Part shown: positions 5,182 through 7,944 of the stretch, in pieces
Position numbering within the stretch: position 1 is the stretch's first letter
How the letters are laid out: each line of letters starts with the position of its first letter
Source: Gammaproteobacteria bacterium
GTDB lineage: Bacteria; Pseudomonadota; Gammaproteobacteria; Steroidobacterales; GCA-2729495
Reading direction: 5' to 3'
NCBI GenBank assembly: GCA_023150055.1
Contig: JAKLLP010000092.1
Location: forward strand, 1 to 7,944
DNA length: 7,944 nucleotides
Translations under genes and position numbers: made by a program
Notes under the pieces: generated by a model
The model's database searches: none
What the model saw: only the letters and a program-made list of their open reading frames with translations
What the model was told of the DNA's origin: nothing

Positions 5182-6510
5182 TCAAACCCAGCGGCGTACG
5201 ATCGCGCGGTAACCCAGGGCACCGAGCACGCTGGCCGCCACCAGCACCAGCGAGAGCTGCACCAGGCGCCAGTACACATGGTCCACGAACTCCACCAACC
5301 AGCCGGCGGTGCGGTCCGACAACTGGGCGAGCGCGGGTGCCGTGTCATCCGCATGGCCGAGGAGAACCTGCAGTTTCTGCGCGGTCTCGCCCAGCTGGCG
5401 CATCGCCTCCGTGTACTCCGTGATGTCGAAGGGCCGGGGTGGCGCCCCGGCGGCCGCCGACCCGGAGCGCTCGAATCGCCCCGCCAGCGCGTCCAGCGAG
5501 GCAATGGTTTCCCTGACGGAGTCCGAGGTGGCTCCGCCGGCCTCCAAAGCCAGTCGCAACTCCGCGACCAGTGCCTGCAATTGCCCCTGGCGCGCGTCCA
5601 TGACACCCGTCAGCTGCTCGATCATGGCGGCGCGTTCCGCGGCCAGCAGCTCCGGCAGGTTGGCGGCGAGATTGCCCGCCTCCTGCGCGGCCGTGCCGAC
5701 GTGACCGACACTCTGCAGGAGCCCTGCGGACTCCGGCGTCACGGCAAGCGCGAACGCCAGCCGCTGCGCCTCCATGCTGATGAGCTTCGGCACCCGCTGT
5801 CCGTAGTAGACAGCCCGCTCGGCCAGCTGGCGCGACTGCGCGAGCTCGCGGACCGCGGGATCCAGGTTGCTCAGCGGGTCGATGCCGAGGAATGCAAAGA
5901 TGCTGCCTGGCGAGGCCGTGCCGGCGCGCGCCTGCCGGGTGGCGAAGGCGAAGTCCTCGAGGTGTATGAAGGGCACCGCCCGCCCCAGCGGATTTGCCAG
6001 GTGCCAGGCATCGATGCTGGAGCGCAGTTCGCTGATCTGCGCCTCGGTCAGTAGCGCGGTCGAGTAACCCCAGATACGGTCTTCCAGGGCCCGGTGGGCG
6101 GCCAGCAATCCGGCGGCACGCTCGCCGTAGACCTCCCCGACCCAGCGGTCCTCGATCACCATCCGGCTCAGCGTGGCGAACACCAGCATGTCGATGGCAT
6201 TCAGGTCGGCATTGAAGCCCGTCGCGATCATGAAAGCGGACGTGGCCTGCGACACCAGCCAGGACTGCGCCGCCAGCCGCTCGGCGGCATCGTCGGTTCC
6301 CTCCTGGAAGGCGCCCACCTGCTCGCCGACCCTGGCGGTGTACTCGTCCGCGAACCGCATGACCGCCAGTTGCAGCTGCTGGATCTCCGCCGCGCGCTGT
6401 TCACCAGCCCTGTCCCGGAAGATCCTGTTGGTGAACGTGCACCCGGCCAGCAGCGTGCCGGCAATCAACAGCAGGAGCAGACGCCTGGCCAGGGGGACAT
6501 GACGACTCAT
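5182..6510 (-). CDS. lipoprotein with long helical middle and C-terminal membrane helix
   Basis: Unrecognised envelope protein of 442 residues. The N-terminus has basic residues, a leucine-rich stretch and the lipobox LLAGC with C24 as the lipidated cysteine; the residue after C24 is threonine, not the aspartate that retains lipoproteins in the inner membrane. The body is almost entirely predicted helix. Residues about 288-345 are alanine/leucine/glutamine-rich with a coiled-coil-like pattern, and a proline/alanine linker lies near 348-358. The C-terminus (about 417-438) is a clear hydrophobic membrane helix followed by a basic tail (RAIVRRWV). A lipid anchor at one end and a membrane helix at the other is unusual. 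The ATG is the only start in frame and has no obvious Shine-Dalgarno. It ends 22 bases from the opposing fragment at 4906-5160. Function unknown. Confidence 0.85.
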   Translation of the reverse strand: MSRHVPLARRLLLLLIAGTLLAGCTFTNRIFRDRAGEQRAAEIQQLQLAVMRFADEYTARVGEQVGAFQEGTDDAAERLAAQSWLVSQATSAFMIATGFNADLNAIDMLVFATLSRMVIEDRWVGEVYGERAAGLLAAHRALEDRIWGYSTALLTEAQISELRSSIDAWHLANPLGRAVPFIHLEDFAFATRQARAGTASPGSIFAFLGIDPLSNLDPAVRELAQSRQLAERAVYYGQRVPKLISMEAQRLAFALAVTPESAGLLQSVGHVGTAAQEAGNLAANLPELLAAERAAMIEQLTGVMDARQGQLQALVAELRLALEAGGATSDSVRETIASLDALAGRFERSGSAAAGAPPRPFDITEYTEAMRQLGETAQKLQVLLGHADDTAPALAQLSDRTAGWLVEFVDHVYWRLVQLSLVLVAASVLGALGYRAIVRRWV

Positions 6511-6650
6511 GACGAGGATGGTTCGGCGGGGATCGCGATCGCGGTATGGGGAGAGCGCTTCATTGTGCCATCTGTCGCTGCCGGGAAGTACGAGTTTGGC
6601 TGATCAGTCGCCGGGTACGTCAGAACGCACGAGATGATCGCCGGAGAGGC

Positions 6651-6678
6651 GGCCGCTCAGATGCCAGCCGAAGCGGCC
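6651..6678. repeat. inverted repeat GGCCGCT/AGCGGCC in the gap
   Basis: GGCCGCT (6651-6657) and AGCGGCC (6672-6678) are perfect 7-bp inverted arms around a 14-base loop. Its intergenic position and self-complementarity fit a dispersed intergenic repeat or a small structured transcript, but only one copy is in this window. Confidence 0.3.
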
Positions 6679-6831
6679 TACCCTTCTGTCCGGAAGCCAA
6701 TTGCGCGTCTCCGCCCTGGCCCGGTTGTAGTGATGAACCATGCGATCGGCGGGCCGGCGAGCTTCAGCCTGGTCGAACGAGTCCTCAGCCTACGGAGGTG
6801 AGCAAGTTACCGGCAGCGAGCCTGCAGCCCG

Positions 6832-6873
6832 GCGGGGCATCGCCCCGCGCGGGGTCGATCAGGCACGCCCCGC
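6832..6873 (-). terminator. tandem GC-rich hairpins downstream of the DUF481 gene
   Basis: Four complementary boxes lie just after the DUF481 stop: GCGGGGC (6832-6838), GCCCCGC (6842-6848), GCGGGG (6849-6854) and GCCCCGC (6867-6873). Boxes 1 and 2 form a perfect 7-bp stem with a 3-nt loop, boxes 3 and 4 form a 6-bp stem, and CCCCGCGCGGGG (6843-6854) is itself a palindrome. No T-tract is present, so these are terminator-like or 3'-end-protecting structures rather than a textbook terminator. Confidence 0.4.
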
Positions 6874-6879
6874 CCACCG

Positions 6880-7584
6880 TCAGAACCCGTAGACGAGGTT
6901 CGCCGTCACCACCTGGTCGGTCTTGTCCGTGCCGGGCAGCACGTCGGTGTTGTGGCGCAGTGTGTAGTCGAGACCAAGCGAGAAAGTATCGTTGATCTTG
7001 ACCTCGATGCCGAGCGCGTTCTGCAGGAACGTGTTGTCCGAGCCGCTCTCCACGAGCAAGCGGTCGTAGATCAGCGTCGTGTCGGTGAGCTTGTGCTCGA
7101 AGTTGACGGCGCCGCGCCCGATCACGTCCTCGTTCTTCTCGCCGGTCGCGCGCCGCTTGGTCTGGCGGAAACCGGGACCGATCTGGGCCTCGAGCTTGGT
7201 GGTCTCGGTCATGATGAACCGGTAGCCATAGCCGCCGGAAGCCGTCGCCTGGTAGTCGAAATCCGTGAAGCGGTCGTCCTCGTAGCGCAGGGAGCCGAAC
7301 ACGTACCCGCGTTCGGTGAGCGAGTACTGGCTCTCGCCGCGCAGCTCCCAGCGGTCGGCGGAGGTGACGTCGTCGTTGACCGTGCGCAACCAGCTGGCGC
7401 CGGCCTTGTGTTTCCAGCGGTCGACCTCGTTCGCGACGTCGACATTGAGATTGACCGTCTCGGTGTCGGTGTTGCCTCGCGCCAGCACACCACCAAAGGT
7501 GCCCTTGCCGGTCCAGTCGGCCCACGCCGACCCTCCCGCCAACAGTCCTGTCAACAGGACCGCCATCATCTGCACGCCACGCAC
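6880..7584 (-). CDS. DUF481-family outer-membrane beta-barrel protein
   Basis: Predicted outer-membrane protein of 234 residues, in the size range of the DUF481 (YdiY-like, salt-induced outer-membrane protein) family. A signal peptide runs to about residue 22, with an AWA|D cleavage site. The mature part starts with WTGKGTFGGVLARGNTDTETVNL, whose G-x-x-x-x-RGNTDT pattern is typical of the family. It continues with alternating amphipathic beta strands and ends in an aromatic residue (ANLVYGF), the signature read by the BAM assembly machinery. The GTG at 7584 is chosen because a GGGGGGAG ribosome site lies 6 bases upstream. Later in-frame ATGs at codons 6-7 would leave an n-region without basic residues. 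The precise function of the family is not established. It is divergent from the DUF4136-like gene. Confidence 0.88.
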   Translation of the reverse strand: MRGVQMMAVLLTGLLAGGSAWADWTGKGTFGGVLARGNTDTETVNLNVDVANEVDRWKHKAGASWLRTVNDDVTSADRWELRGESQYSLTERGYVFGSLRYEDDRFTDFDYQATASGGYGYRFIMTETTKLEAQIGPGFRQTKRRATGEKNEDVIGRGAVNFEHKLTDTTLIYDRLLVESGSDNTFLQNALGIEVKINDTFSLGLDYTLRHNTDVLPGTDKTDQVVTANLVYGF

Positions 7585-7590
7585 GACCGT

Positions 7591-7619
7591 CTCCCCCCGA
7601 AAAACCGGGGCGTAGTTTA
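7591..7619 (-). promoter_or_regulatory. DUF481 gene promoter/leader: -10, 5' hairpin, ribosome site
   Basis: Minus strand: TAAACT (7614-7619) is a possible -10, without a clear -35. A start near 7607-7608 would place the hairpin CCCCG-GTTTTT-CGGGG (7595-7610) at the extreme 5' end of the mRNA. Its 3' arm directly abuts GGAG (7591-7594), the Shine-Dalgarno 6 bases before the GTG. Confidence 0.35.
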
Positions 7620-7690
7620 TCGCGCCGCCGCGTTTTCGACACCCCGCGCGACGAGGTCGACCGTCTCAGGATCGGGCTGCGCTCATTGGC

Positions 7691-7720
7691 TTGTCCGGCG
7701 CGCTTGACGCGTGCTAGATT
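7691..7720 (+). promoter_or_regulatory. possible sigma70 promoter for the DUF4136-like gene
   Basis: TTGTCC (7691-7696), an 18-base spacer and TAGATT (7715-7720), each matching 4 of 6 consensus bases. The expected start is near 7727, leaving a leader of about 33 nt. The nearby TTGACG (7704-7709) looks better as a hexamer but has no matching -10 at 16-18 bases. Confidence 0.35.
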
Positions 7721-7759
7721 CGGGCAGGGTCGAATCTGCACAGTGACGGAGTCTGTCTC

Positions 7760-7944
7760 ATGACGATCGTTTGCCGAACCCTGCCGCGCAACACGTCGAC
7801 GATGCTGCTCCTGCTGGCTGCAGCCGTGCTGCTTGCAGCCTGCGCGAGCGGCCCGCAGATCCGCGCCAGTAGTGCGAACGACGTCGATTTCGGTGCTTTC
7901 CGCACCTTCGGGTTCCTCGATTCGCTCAGCACCGATCGCGCGGG
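7760..7944 (+). CDS. DUF4136-like lipoprotein (5' part, runs off window)
   Basis: Only the first 61 codons are in the window. The ATG has a good Shine-Dalgarno, GGAG at 7748-7751, with 8-base spacing. The N-terminus carries arginines, a leucine/alanine-rich hydrophobic core and the lipobox LLAAC with C28 as the predicted lipidated cysteine. The residue after it is alanine, which fits outer-membrane sorting. The mature start (ANDVDFGAFRTFGFLD) resembles the opening of DUF4136 proteins, where an aspartate-phenylalanine and then a tyrosine/phenylalanine-rich strand follow the lipobox; that family call rests on a short stretch. It is divergent from the DUF481 gene across a 175-bp region. Function unknown. 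Confidence 0.7.
   Translation, partial: MTIVCRTLPRNTSTMLLLLAAAVLLAACASGPQIRASSANDVDFGAFRTFGFLDSLSTDRA

Larger units (their letters stand above)
6511..6879. other. gap without a supported gene
   Basis: About 370 bases between the lipoprotein and DUF481 genes. The open frames here give arginine- and cysteine-rich, low-quality translations typical of non-coding GC-rich DNA. The region holds a weak CACAAT -10-like box (6562-6567, minus) that could serve the lipoprotein gene, a 7-bp inverted repeat at 6651-6678, and GC-rich hairpins at 6832-6873. Confidence 0.5.

Noticed and set aside
6535..6542. GCGATCGC palindrome near the lipoprotein start
   Set aside because: A single 8-bp GC-rich palindrome is expected by chance and lies in no special position.
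6785..7741. 318-codon minus-strand frame overlapping the DUF481 gene in another frame
   Set aside because: Arginine-rich out-of-frame translation of the DUF481 coding region; the DUF481 frame has signal peptide, family pattern and C-terminal phenylalanine.

Overview
The window is GC-rich chromosomal DNA, probably from a gammaproteobacterium. The evidence is the convergent mltF–tadA pair (these genes are also neighbours in Escherichia coli), a CCA-encoding tRNA-Ser(CGA), and several predicted envelope proteins and lipoproteins. No phage, transposon, integrase or CRISPR signal was seen, so most of it reads as ordinary core chromosome.

Layout. At 26-113 (minus) lies tRNA-Ser(CGA) with a perfect TATAAT box. 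At 189-509 (minus) is a small unrecognised protein gene. An AT-rich island (about 527-594) then carries two predicted promoters facing each other, one for that small gene and one for mltF (681-2168, plus), a periplasmic lytic transglycosylase. mltF converges on tadA (2178-2660, minus) with 9 bases between their stops. Upstream of tadA on the same strand are a SAM-dependent methyltransferase (2806-3630) and, further upstream, a stand-alone cyanophycin-synthetase-like ATP-grasp ligase (3882-4865). The three may be co-transcribed in the order ATP-grasp, methyltransferase, tadA.

The right part holds a 316-bp gap with a 14-bp perfect palindrome and a coding-like fragment on the plus strand. It is followed by a large lipoprotein with a C-terminal membrane helix (5182-6510, minus), a gap without a supported gene, a DUF481-type outer-membrane beta-barrel protein (6880-7584, minus), and the start of a divergent DUF4136-type lipoprotein (7760 to the window end).

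The most unusual place is 3657-3881. After the UGA of the ATP-grasp gene the same frame stays open and coding-like for about 75 codons. It shows four cysteines spaced C-x4-C-x2-C-x14-C and a two-tier hairpin starting one base after the UGA, and then the coding signal shifts to the methyltransferase frame. The methyltransferase itself has no clear start or ribosome binding site. This could be a missed or decayed gene, a frameshifted N-terminus, or, least likely, recoding. The ATP-grasp/methyltransferase pair is the best candidate here for an uncharacterised biosynthetic or modification function; no substrate can be named from sequence alone.
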